Notes under the pieces: model-generated
Database searches by the model: none
What the model was told of the DNA's origin: nothing
Seen by the model: only the letters and a program-made list of their open reading frames with translations
In this document: positions 31,625 through 38,409 of the stretch, in pieces
Layout of the letters: every line of letters starts with the position of its first letter
Position numbering within the stretch: position 1 is the stretch's first letter
Program-made: the position numbers and the translations under genes
Origin: Desulfosporosinus sp. Tol-M
GTDB taxonomy: Bacteria > Bacillota > Desulfitobacteriia > Desulfitobacteriales > Desulfitobacteriaceae
Assembly: GCA_000770645.1 (NCBI GenBank)
Contig: JQID01000052.1
Coordinates: 1-38,409 of the forward strand
Direction of reading: 5' to 3'
Length of the DNA: 38,409 nt

Positions 31625-32400
31625 TACAGAGCGTACTCAGATACCCCGGTGCCAAGTGGGTCTTGTCGAAATGGATATGTGACAATCTACCGACGCACGA
31701 AGTCTACCTTGAACCGTTCTTCGGGAGTGGCGCGGTGTTTTTTGGCAAAGAGCCATGCCACACCGAAACGATAAATGACCTCGACGGCGAAGTGGTGAAT
31801 CTCTTCAAGGTTATCCGCGAGCGCACTGAAGATCTATGCGAAGCCGTTTCACTCACGCCTTGGGCACGTGACGAATACTACAATTCCTACAAATGTGATA
31901 GTCCAGCTGACGTGGAGCGGGCGCGGGTTTTCCTCGTCCGCTGCTGGCAAGCCTTCGGCACTCGTACCGGTCAGCGTAGCGGATGGCGAAACCGCACCAC
32001 CGGCAAAAGCCCGAAAGAGCCGGACATCTGGCGCAAGCTGCCGGAACGGATTCAGGCGGTAGCTGACAGACTCCTCGGCGTTCAGATTGAGAATACGGAT
32101 GCTCTTTCGCTCATCGACCGTTACAACTCGACGAACTGCCTGATATACGCCGACCCGCCGTATATGGCGGACACCAGAAGCAAGAGCATCTATGCCTATG
32201 AGTGCGACGACGGCTACCACGCCCGCTTGCTCGACAAACTTGCCGCACACAGTGGGTCGGTGGTGCTGTCTGGTTATGACAGCCCGCTTTACAACGAGCA
32301 TCTGAAAGACTGGCGACGTGTTGAAAAGGATGCCCGTGCCGAACTTGGCATGTGGCGGCGCGAGGTGCTGTGGATTAAGGAGGCGACTGTCTGTGAATAA
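31621..32400 (+). CDS. dam-like: D12-class DNA adenine methyltransferase (Dam-like)
   Basis: A 259-residue alpha-class adenine methylase: R-Y-P-G-A-K at 7-12, the SAM-binding E-P-F-F-G-S-G-A-V-F-F near 32-42, and catalytic D-P-P-Y about residue 178. Its size is typical of Dam/MboIIA-type enzymes. Its ATG overlaps the stop of the ParB-methyltransferase, so the two are made together and probably modify two different sequences. No partner restriction nuclease is adjacent, which favours an anti-restriction or regulatory role. Confidence 0.92.
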   Translation: MIQSVLRYPGAKWVLSKWICDNLPTHEVYLEPFFGSGAVFFGKEPCHTETINDLDGEVVNLFKVIRERTEDLCEAVSLTPWARDEYYNSYKCDSPADVERARVFLVRCWQAFGTRTGQRSGWRNRTTGKSPKEPDIWRKLPERIQAVADRLLGVQIENTDALSLIDRYNSTNCLIYADPPYMADTRSKSIYAYECDDGYHARLLDKLAAHSGSVVLSGYDSPLYNEHLKDWRRVEKDARAELGMWRREVLWIKEATVCE

Positions 32401-32598
32401 GAAACCCACTCTACCCTGCGTGGTTTTTGTACTCAGTGGGATTGTGTCATACACACAATGATAAGAGGCTGTTTTCCCTTGATATTCGGTACATTTATTA
32501 TCACGTAAACGCTTGCTATTAAACGCGTTTAGAGTGATATATGTAATGCGCGGGGGACGAAAAACCCCGCAAAATCAAGGAAAACGGAGGATTTAACC
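32401..32598 (+). promoter_or_regulatory. leader module A: hairpins and promoter-like element
   Basis: A 198-base gap without a gene. It holds a wide CCCACT/AGTGGG pair, a 7-bp inverted repeat (ATTGTGT at 32441, ACACAAT at 32453), then an element starting TTGCTATTA at 32513 with TTTAGAG and ATATGT further on, then a 6-bp GC hairpin (32550-32570), then GGAGG before the ATG at 32599. The element recurs in related form at 33995 (leader module B). It may be a promoter with TTGCTA as -35 and a poor -10, or a structured RNA leader. Confidence 0.5.
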
Positions 32599-33525
32599 AT
32601 GAAACTCAACTACAATGCAACGGGTCAGGAACGCAAGAGCCTTGTCGGAGCGATTAGCACCGCGCTGAACGCCCCGACCAAGTACCTCGGAGCACCGACA
32701 TTCGCCTACGAGGTGGGTGGCTACCACGTTGACAAGACCGGCACGGTCACAGGACCCGACAACCTCGATTTGGAGGACGCGCTTCACCAAGCGGGATTCG
32801 ATGCTGACGGCGACAACCGCCACTATGACGAACCTGACACCTACGAGAGCGGACTGGGCGGGCAGGGTGCGGTTGATGCTTGCCTCGACATTGACCAGCA
32901 CCACCCCGGACAGTATGCAAACCCCGACGCACCCATTACCGAAACTATGCAAAGGCAGCTGGATGAGGTGCTTGCCTTCGAGGATTTACAACTGGATGGA
33001 CGCGAGGAACTTGGCCTTGGGCGTACCCGCCGAGAGGACTTCCAAGGCGAGAACGGTATGCAGGTAAGTGACGTTCCCGAAGCAGATGAACTTGTCATCG
33101 AAATGCCGCTCACGGGCTTCACTCCTGAGAAACTCGACAACCTTGCCAAACTGGTAAACGCCAAAGCCCCGCTACTCAAGGCAGCACTTGGCACAGATGC
33201 CCTTCCGATTAAGCAGACTGCAGACACACTCCAGTTCCCTTGGTTTAGAGGAACGATTGATGCGGAACACACGGAAGCCTACGCTACGCTGGTCAGCTTG
33301 CTCTGCAAGACAGCACTTGAAAAGAAGCGTGTCACGGCAAAAGAAAAGCCCCTCGAGGGTTCGAGCCGATACGCATTTAGGTGCTTCCTGCTCTCCCTCG
33401 GCTTCATCGGCAACGAGTACAAGTCGGCGCGGAAAATACTGCTTAACGGCGGCGGGCTTTCGGGCAACACGAGCTGGAAGACCAAAACAAGCAAAGACGG
33501 AGGTAACAGCGATGAGCAAGAATAA
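32599..33525 (+). CDS. mobile-element protein often annotated as virulence-related
   Basis: A 308-residue acidic protein. Residues 1-70 contain A-L-N-A-P-T-K-Y-L-G-A-P-T-F-A-Y and L-E-D-A-L-H-Q-A-G-F, a stretch I know from proteins of clostridial mobile elements labelled virulence-related without experimental basis. An acidic linker (about 75-170) leads to a C-terminal region with F-P-W-F-R-G and a basic stretch before 290. There is no signal peptide or enzyme motif. GGAGG precedes the ATG and its end overlaps the DUF4314 gene. The function is unknown. Confidence 0.75.
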   Translation: MKLNYNATGQERKSLVGAISTALNAPTKYLGAPTFAYEVGGYHVDKTGTVTGPDNLDLEDALHQAGFDADGDNRHYDEPDTYESGLGGQGAVDACLDIDQHHPGQYANPDAPITETMQRQLDEVLAFEDLQLDGREELGLGRTRREDFQGENGMQVSDVPEADELVIEMPLTGFTPEKLDNLAKLVNAKAPLLKAALGTDALPIKQTADTLQFPWFRGTIDAEHTEAYATLVSLLCKTALEKKRVTAKEKPLEGSSRYAFRCFLLSLGFIGNEYKSARKILLNGGGLSGNTSWKTKTSKDGGNSDEQE

Positions 33526-33931
33526 CTTTCCCTCGCGGGAGGAAGTCGAGCGGATACGCAAAATGTATCCTATAGGTACAAGAGTAGCTATCGTCTCGAT
33601 GGCTGACCCATTCACAAATATGCCCGAAGGCACAACCGGAGTCGTCACAAGCGTCGACGATACAGGAACGGTTTTCGCGGACTGGAGCAACAGCAGCTGT
33701 TTGGGCGCGGTTTACGGCGAGGACATCATCCGCAAACTGACCAAAGCCGAGGTCATTAAAGAGCAATGCCGAAAAGTGGCGGCTACAGGACGCACGAATA
33801 TGTTTGACACGAAGGTGGCATTCGAGATAGCGATTGAGATGGGTTTTGATGAGTTAGCAGACTTTATCTTTATGGACACCAAAAGCTACTCCGTCCTGAT
33901 ACTCACGGGCGAACTCGACAGCGTGGAATAA
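33512..33931 (+). CDS. DUF4314/DUF5049 small protein
   Basis: A 139-residue protein from ATG 33512 (GGAGG 8 bases upstream; the frame extends left to 33188 inside the previous gene, which is not real). Residues 15-72 form an SH3-like DUF4314 unit: I-G-T-R-V-A-I-V-S-M, P-E-G-T-T-G-V-V and A-D-W-S-N-S-S. The rest resembles DUF5049: helical, with K-V-A-A-T-G-R-T-N-M-F-D. Both are common in clostridial phages and plasmids; no function is known. Confidence 0.8.
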   Translation: MSKNNFPSREEVERIRKMYPIGTRVAIVSMADPFTNMPEGTTGVVTSVDDTGTVFADWSNSSCLGAVYGEDIIRKLTKAEVIKEQCRKVAATGRTNMFDTKVAFEIAIEMGFDELADFIFMDTKSYSVLILTGELDSVE

Positions 33932-34069
33932 AACACACAAATATGGCGGCGGTACAGCCCCGAAAGATTGTGTGCTTTATATTGCCCAAATGACTTGCTA
34001 TTACAGCGCATTAGAGCGAATATGTGTATGCCGCAAGGCACACAACACTTTTTTCAAGGAGGTAAACTG
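33932..34069 (+). promoter_or_regulatory. leader module B: promoter-like element, hairpin and T-run
   Basis: A 138-base gap without a gene. CACACAA (33935-33941) and TTGTGTG (33968-33974) form an inverted pair around a GC-rich stretch. The element TTGCTATTA starts at 33995 and shares TTAGAG and ATATGT with module A. A GNRA-type hairpin (34023-34044, loop GCAA) is followed within 4 bases by TTTTTT, then AAGGAGG and the ATG at 34070. The hairpin plus T-run looks like an attenuator. Confidence 0.5.
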
Positions 34070-34237
34070 ATGAACGATTACCGCGAAATGGTCAAAGCAC
34101 AGCTTGGCGAGGGATACACCTTTGTAAAGGCTTACAACGCCTTTGAAAACGGCGAACTGCGGATTATTGCCAAGGATGCGAGCGGATTTGAACACCGCTA
34201 CATTTTGAAAGATGGTTGGCTGACCGAAAAGCCGTAA
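34070..34237 (+). CDS. small phage protein, 55 residues, unknown
   Basis: The ATG at 34070 has AAGGAGG 7 bases upstream; the longer frame from 33968 would run through leader module B and is rejected. The protein has one helix then a beta-rich half (E-L-R-I-I-A-K-D, H-R-Y-I-L-K-D-G-W-L). I do not recognise a family. It is followed 13 bases later by another small gene. Confidence 0.75.
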   Translation: MNDYREMVKAQLGEGYTFVKAYNAFENGELRIIAKDASGFEHRYILKDGWLTEKP

Positions 34238-34250
34238 GGAGGACATAAAA

Positions 34251-34484
34251 ATGTGGAGTGAAGGTATTATCACCTGCCCGATGACGGGCGACAAATACAA
34301 ATACTGGGTCAAGCATTTTGAAGAAGGCTCCCAGTTCGGTATCGATGGCGGCAAAGTCAGCAAACTGACCATCCGCAAGGTCGGCGAGACCCGCGACCTC
34401 TGCAACTATGACAGGGGCTGGGATATCGAACCGGGCAACGAAGTCAAGGCGGTCTACGCCATGATCCTCAGTAAGTACAACTAA
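34251..34484 (+). CDS. small phage protein, DUF7678-like
   Basis: A 77-residue protein with GGAGG 9 bases before the ATG. M-W-S-E-G-I-I, Y-W-V-K-H-F-E-E, S-x-F-G-I-D-G-G-K-V-S-K-L-T-I and Y-D-R-G-W-D form the pattern of a small family seen in clostridial phages (DUF7678 as I recall it). No function is known. It is the last gene before the terminase gene. Confidence 0.7.
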   Translation: MWSEGIITCPMTGDKYKYWVKHFEEGSQFGIDGGKVSKLTIRKVGETRDLCNYDRGWDIEPGNEVKAVYAMILSKYN

Positions 34485-34508
34485 GGCTTAACCACGAATG
34501 CAGCCGAG

Positions 34509-34572
34509 GACACCCCGCAAGGGGCTGTCTCTCGTCCAGATAGATTTTGAGGACTTCTTCGGAGGTCTTTTT
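34509..34572 (+). terminator. two hairpins and T-run before terL
   Basis: A GC-rich hairpin with GCAA loop spans about 34509-34529. A second hairpin (34550-34557 with 34562-34569, loop TTCG, two G-U pairs) is followed by TTTTTATTTT. It would end or attenuate transcription of the small accessory genes before terL. Confidence 0.6.
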
Positions 34573-34596
34573 ATTTTGTGCGAAAGGAGGATGGCG

Positions 34597-36204
34597 ATGC
34601 CCGAATTCAAATACAAACCCACACCGCTTATGCTACCAACCAGCCGATACGAAGCGCGGCGGGCGGACTTTGCTGTTAGTTTCATATCCATGCTCAAGCA
34701 CACCACCGGCGAATGGTATGGGAAGCCGTTCCGTCTGATGCCGTGGCAGGAACAGATTGTCCGTGACATTTTCGGCATCGTCGGCGAAGACGGCTATCGG
34801 CAGTTCCGCACGGCGTATGTCGAGGTCGGCAAGAAGAACGGCAAGTCCGAACTGGCAGCTGCAATCGCCCTCTACCTCCTGTTCGCTGATGGCGAAGCTG
34901 GTGCGGAGGTCTACTCCTGCGCCGCTGACATCAATCAGGCAAGTATTGTTTTCAACACCGCCAAAGCAATGGTCGAGCAATGCGGTGATTTGGCAAAGCT
35001 ATCAAAACTCGTGCCATCTACCAAGCGGATAATATTTCCGCACAACAACAGCTTCTACAGGGTATTGTCCTCGGAAACGAAATCCAAACAAGGATTCAAT
35101 GTGTCAGGGCTTATCTTTGATGAACTCTTCGCCCAGCAGACCAGAGAACTGTTCGATACGATGACCAAGTACACAGGCGATGCCAGACGGCAACCCCTCT
35201 ACTTCCTCATCACCACGGCGGGCAGGGACAAAACGAGCATCTGCTACGAAATCCACCAAAAGGCAAAGGCGGTACTGGATGGCTCTAAGATAGACCCTTC
35301 CTTCTATCCTGCCGTATTCGGCATTGAAGAGGACGATGATTGGAACGACGAAGCCGTCTGGCGGCGGGTCAACCCCTCCATCGGCGTGACGATTCCCTTT
35401 GAAACGGTGCAAGCCGCCTACGAACAGGCAAAGCAGAACCCCGCCGAGGAGATGCACTTCCGACAGTTTCGCTTAAATGAATGGTGCAACGCCGATATTC
35501 GCTGGATGCCTATGGATAAATGGGACGCCTGCGGCGAGGACATAGACTTTGACGAATACGAGGGTCGGGATTGCTATTGCGGTCTCGACCTTTCCAGTAC
35601 GGGCGACCTTACGGCTCTGGTGATGGTATTCCCACCGATTGGAGGCGATACCAAGTACACGGTGATGCCTTTTTACTGGCTGCCGGAAGATGTTATCGAC
35701 CTGCGAACAAGACGAGATCACGTCCCTTACGCCGTGTGGAAAAAGGCTGGCGTGTTCAACACCACCGAGGGCAATGTTGTGGACTACGACTATATTGTGG
35801 CATTCATCGGCAAGCTGTCGGAACGGTTCAAGATTCGGGAAATCGCCTATGACCGCTACGGTGCGGAGAAGATTCGCCGCGACCTTGAGGAACTGGGTGC
35901 GGAACATGGATTCACGGTATTCCCCTTTGGGCAGGGCTTCATATCCATGTCCCCGACTTCAAAGGACTTCTACCAATTCGTGATGGAAGGTAAAATTCGC
36001 CACGGCAAGCACCCCGTTCTTGACTGGAATATGGGTAATGTCATCGTCGACCAAGATGCGGCGGGCAATATCAAGCCCAACAAAAAGAAATCAACCGAAA
36101 AAATAGACGGCGTGGTCGCTCTGATTATGGGGCTTGCAAGGGCAACCCTCGGTGGCGGTATCGACGGCAGTATCTATGACGATAGGGGGTTGTTGTTTAT
36201 ATGA
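34597..36204 (+). CDS. terL: phage terminase large subunit
   Basis: A 535-residue protein. ATG 34597 is chosen over ATG 34591 because AAAGGAGG directly abuts the latter and has a normal spacing of 6 to the former. The ATPase has a Walker A-like G-K-K-N-G-K-S-E at 78-85 and Walker B L-I-F-D-E at 172-176. The nuclease domain begins with C-G-L-D-L-S-S-T-G-D near residue 328, giving the first metal-binding aspartate, and has a second near Y-D-R-Y-G. This is the HK97/P27-type large terminase that translocates and cuts phage DNA into the prohead. It appears complete. Confidence 0.94.
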   Translation: MPEFKYKPTPLMLPTSRYEARRADFAVSFISMLKHTTGEWYGKPFRLMPWQEQIVRDIFGIVGEDGYRQFRTAYVEVGKKNGKSELAAAIALYLLFADGEAGAEVYSCAADINQASIVFNTAKAMVEQCGDLAKLSKLVPSTKRIIFPHNNSFYRVLSSETKSKQGFNVSGLIFDELFAQQTRELFDTMTKYTGDARRQPLYFLITTAGRDKTSICYEIHQKAKAVLDGSKIDPSFYPAVFGIEEDDDWNDEAVWRRVNPSIGVTIPFETVQAAYEQAKQNPAEEMHFRQFRLNEWCNADIRWMPMDKWDACGEDIDFDEYEGRDCYCGLDLSSTGDLTALVMVFPPIGGDTKYTVMPFYWLPEDVIDLRTRRDHVPYAVWKKAGVFNTTEGNVVDYDYIVAFIGKLSERFKIREIAYDRYGAEKIRRDLEELGAEHGFTVFPFGQGFISMSPTSKDFYQFVMEGKIRHGKHPVLDWNMGNVIVDQDAAGNIKPNKKKSTEKIDGVVALIMGLARATLGGGIDGSIYDDRGLLFI

Positions 36205-36397
36205 CAACGGCATTAACCTTGGAAAACAAAAGCTGCGCATTTCTGTAGGATATGGAGGGCGAGTAGCCGTGTTGCATACTAAATGCACACAACAAGATTG
36301 TGCTAAAACCCAGAAAATTAATAGTGGCAAGAACATATTTGCCGTTGGGTCCGTTGATAATTGCTGCCATTGTAGGTCCATTGATAATTTCTGCCAT
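36197..36397 (-). CDS. small membrane protein in moron cassette
   Basis: A 66-residue minus-strand frame from ATG 36397 with AGGAGG 10 bases upstream. It opens with a tandem A-x-I-I-N-G-P unit (residues 2-8 and 11-17) followed by one likely transmembrane segment, about residues 21-41. Its end overlaps the end of terL by 8 bases on the opposite strand. It lies 38 bases downstream of the zinc protein gene and would be cotranscribed with it. I recognise no family. A frame starting at 36408 in another phase has its start jammed against the ribosome binding site and is less likely. Confidence 0.5.
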   Translation of the reverse strand: MAEIINGPTMAAIINGPNGKYVLATINFLGFSTILLCAFSMQHGYSPSISYRNAQLLFSKVNAVVI

Positions 36398-36435
36398 TGA
36401 TTATTCACCTCCTATAATATGGTTGATTTTTGCGA

Positions 36436-37110
36436 CTAACCTTTCACCGGGAGGAGTTTAATCTCCTCGCGTTCTATCTCCCCCGGTGGACACTCAATAA
36501 TATATCCAGAGACTCTAAATCGCTCATCACACGCAGCGCAGTCTCTATAGAAGTCAATTTCAAGATGGCGTGCTTCTTCAGAACGCGTTTCGGGAAACGA
36601 GGAGTATTCATCCTGTAGGTCAACAGCGTTTGTTGACTTGCAATAGGGGCATTGCAACTCCCTAACGAGGCTAAATATTGCGGGTTCAACGCTGACAGTA
36701 CGAACTATTCTCATTGAAGCCGGAGCAAGAGGTTCATATGTATAGCAACTTCCGCTCACGAAGTATTTTGCTCCAATGGTTCTTGATAATTCTTTTTGGG
36801 TTCTTGTTGCAGGACGCACAGGTTCATAACCGAACCGCGAAAGAATTGTCTTAATCATGCACCCTACGACAGTCCGACGTTGTTCGTTCGCGAGGTTAAA
36901 GCTCTCCGAAGGGTGTCTGGTACAAAAAACCTCGATTATGAGTACAACAGGTGAAATTGCAGGTTTCCCTGCGTCTGATGCTTCAATCATAGCGATAATA
37001 TTCCGGTCACGAGACAGTAAGTCGAAAACTGCCTGAGCGTTCGTGTTAGTTACGAGGTCTTTACCGCATTTTGGGTTCTCGTTGAGAAAATCACGGTACG
37101 TAGCTTTCAT
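36436..37110 (-). CDS. moron-like cargo protein with C-terminal zinc ribbon
   Basis: A 224-residue protein from ATG 37110 (AAAGGAGA 7 bases upstream); the frame opens at 37182 but that part lies within the promoter and operator. The N-terminal 130 residues are mixed helix and strand with R-D-R-N-I-I-A-M-I-E-A-S-D-A, which I have seen only in uncharacterised clostridial proteins. The C-terminal part has C-P-Y-C near 153-156 and C-A-A-C near 190-193, probably one zinc ribbon. It is transcribed against the phage late operon from its own promoter, more AT-rich than its neighbours, and placed between terL and portal, all traits of a moron expressed from the prophage. Function unknown; a defence or superinfection role is possible. 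Confidence 0.8.
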   Translation of the reverse strand: MKATYRDFLNENPKCGKDLVTNTNAQAVFDLLSRDRNIIAMIEASDAGKPAISPVVLIIEVFCTRHPSESFNLANEQRRTVVGCMIKTILSRFGYEPVRPATRTQKELSRTIGAKYFVSGSCYTYEPLAPASMRIVRTVSVEPAIFSLVRELQCPYCKSTNAVDLQDEYSSFPETRSEEARHLEIDFYRDCAACDERFRVSGYIIECPPGEIEREEIKLLPVKG

Positions 37111-37132
37111 TGGTAGTTCTCCTTTCTTAAGG

Positions 37133-37182
37133 CAACTGAAATCGGTTACCTTAAGAATAAAGCATCCGATTTCAGTTGTCAA
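37133..37182 (-). promoter_or_regulatory. promoter and 13-bp inverted-repeat operator of the moron cassette
   Basis: On the minus strand a perfect TTGACA (37182-37177) is followed after 17 bases by TATTCT (37159-37154). A perfect 13-bp inverted repeat, CAACTGAAATCGG at 37133-37145 and its complement at 37166-37178, brackets the -10 box. One arm covers the spacer and -35 edge, the other the expected start site. A dimeric repressor bound here would block transcription. Confidence 0.85.
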
Positions 37183-37200
37183 GACCTTGGAGGTGGTTTT

Positions 37201-38403
37201 TTGAAAAATATATTCAATGTATTCCGTTCACGGGATAAGCCTAAAAATCGTGTTGGTGGCGGCTGGAGTTTTCTATTCGGCGGCACAACCAGCGGAAAGG
37301 CGGTCAATGAGCGGACGGCGATGCAGACCTCGGCGGTCTATGCCTGTGTTCGCATTCTTGCCGAATCGGTGGCGGGACTTCCTCTCCATGTTTATGAACG
37401 AACCATAAACGGAAGCAAAGCCACAAAGCCGTCTCACCCCCTCTACCGGTTGCTCCACGACGAGCCAAACCGGGAGATGACTTCGTTTGTGTTCAGAGAA
37501 ACGCTAATGAGTCATCTTTTGCTGTGGGGCAACGCATACGCACAGATCATCAGGGACGGTCGAGGTTTTCCTGTCGCCCTCTATCCGCTCCTACCCGACC
37601 GAATGGCGGTCGACCGCAGCAACAGCGGCGAGTTGACCTATACCTACCAAAGCGACAAGGGTCAGGTGAAGCTGCGGCGTGAGAGCGTCCTGCATATCCC
37701 CGGTTTAGGCTTCGACGGCTTAATCGGCTATTCTCCGATTGCGATGGCAAAGAATGCCGTGGGGCTTGCCATTGCCACCGAGGACTACGGCGCCATGTTT
37801 TTCGCCAACGGCGCAAACCCCGGCGGCGTGCTGGAACATCCCGGCGTCGTTAAAGACCCCGACAGGCTTCGTGAGTCGTGGCAGACGCAGTTTTCAGGTA
37901 CAAACGCCCACAAGGTGGCGGTTCTGGAGGAAGGACTCAAGTTTCATCAGATGTCTATACCGCCCGAACAGGCACAGTTCCTTGAAACGCGGAAGTTCCA
38001 AATCAACGAAATCGCACGCATCTTCAGAGTACCGCCCCATATGGTAGGCGACCTTGAAAAAAGCAGCTTCTCCAACATCGAGCAGCAATCCTTGGAGTTC
38101 GTCAAATACACGCTCGACCCGTGGGTGGTCAGATGGGAGCAGTCTTTGCAGCAGGCGCTCATCTTACCATCGGAAAAAGCGACGATCTTTATCAAGTTCA
38201 ACCTCGACGGACTGCTTCGAGGCGACTATCAAAGCCGTATGCAGGGTTATTCAACGGGCATTCAAAACGGCTTTATGTCGGTCAACGACGTGCGCAGCTT
38301 GGAGGATATGAATCTGCTGACCGCCGAGGAAGGCGGCGACCTGCACTTCGTCAACGGCAACATGGTCAAGCTGGCCGATGTTGGCGCAGCTTATGTTGAG
38401 TAA
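37201..38403 (+). CDS. phage portal protein (HK97 family)
   Basis: A 400-residue portal protein starting at TTG 37201 with TTGGAGGTGG upstream. The N-terminal part has V-Y-A-C-V-R-I-L-A-E-S-V-A-G-L-P near residues 48-63, H-P-L-Y-R-L-L near 80-86, and W-G-N-A-Y near 110, all typical of HK97 gp3-type portals. The end carries F-N-L-D-G-L-L-R-G-D and M-S-V-N-D-V-R. It forms the ring through which DNA enters the head. A GTG directly after the stop (38404) may start the next gene, usually the prohead protease, outside the window. The length is usual for the family. Confidence 0.94.
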   Translation: MKNIFNVFRSRDKPKNRVGGGWSFLFGGTTSGKAVNERTAMQTSAVYACVRILAESVAGLPLHVYERTINGSKATKPSHPLYRLLHDEPNREMTSFVFRETLMSHLLLWGNAYAQIIRDGRGFPVALYPLLPDRMAVDRSNSGELTYTYQSDKGQVKLRRESVLHIPGLGFDGLIGYSPIAMAKNAVGLAIATEDYGAMFFANGANPGGVLEHPGVVKDPDRLRESWQTQFSGTNAHKVAVLEEGLKFHQMSIPPEQAQFLETRKFQINEIARIFRVPPHMVGDLEKSSFSNIEQQSLEFVKYTLDPWVVRWEQSLQQALILPSEKATIFIKFNLDGLLRGDYQSRMQGYSTGIQNGFMSVNDVRSLEDMNLLTAEEGGDLHFVNGNMVKLADVGAAYVE

Positions 38404-38409
38404 GTGATT

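Noticed and set aside
36091..36408. Alternative 105-codon minus-strand frame at the end of terL
   Set aside because: Its GTG abuts the ribosome binding site and it runs more than 100 bases into terL. The 66-codon frame in another phase has normal spacing and a membrane segment.

Overview
The window looks like a low-to-middle GC, Gram-positive, spore-forming Clostridia-type genome. Almost every gene has a strong AGGAGG-type ribosome binding site, starts are often GTG or TTG, genes overlap by a few bases, and a homologue of the sporulation regulator SpoIIID is present. It splits into two halves read in opposite directions, with about 415 bases between them (19893-20307).

Left half (minus strand, 19892 down to 1): a dense defence island that reads as one very long operon, with most genes overlapping or a few bases apart. 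It opens with a three-gene ABC three-component (ABC-3C) module: a CTD protein, a middle component and a DUF3732-type SMC-like ATPase. A small excisionase-type HTH protein follows. Next comes a larger and less familiar set: a GHKL (Hsp90/MORC-like) ATPase, an SF1 helicase, a bactofilin-like beta-solenoid protein, a DrmA-like SF2 helicase, a DrmB-like DUF1998 zinc protein, a NERD-nuclease/SF1-helicase fusion, a radical SAM protein with a likely cobalamin-binding N-terminus, a second GHKL ATPase, and an AT-rich Mrr-type restriction endonuclease that runs off the left edge. The DrmA/DrmB pair is the core of DISARM, but the DISARM methyltransferases, drmC, drmD and drmE are not seen. This assembly is my main candidate for an undescribed or poorly described system.

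Right half (plus strand, 20308 to the end): the replication, regulation and packaging genes of a tailed phage or prophage of HK97 type. In order: HTH regulator, SNF2 helicase, coiled-coil protein, putative ssDNA-binding protein, family A DNA polymerase, SpoIIID-like regulator, DUF4406 protein, primase/SF3 helicase, VRR-NUC nuclease, DUF1492 late regulator, HNH endonuclease, small terminase, two DNA methyltransferases, several small accessory genes, large terminase and portal. A minus-strand two-gene cassette with its own promoter and a 13-bp inverted-repeat operator sits between the terminase and portal genes like a phage moron. No integrase, lysogeny repressor, capsid or tail gene is visible, so the window cannot show whether the defence island lies inside the prophage or beside it.

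Non-coding signals of note are: an iteron-like cluster between primase and VRR-NUC (candidate origin), helically phased ATGTCA repeats in front of the late genes, ATCAAA repeats in front of terS (candidate packaging region), and two related leader modules (promoter-like element plus hairpin) in front of two accessory genes.
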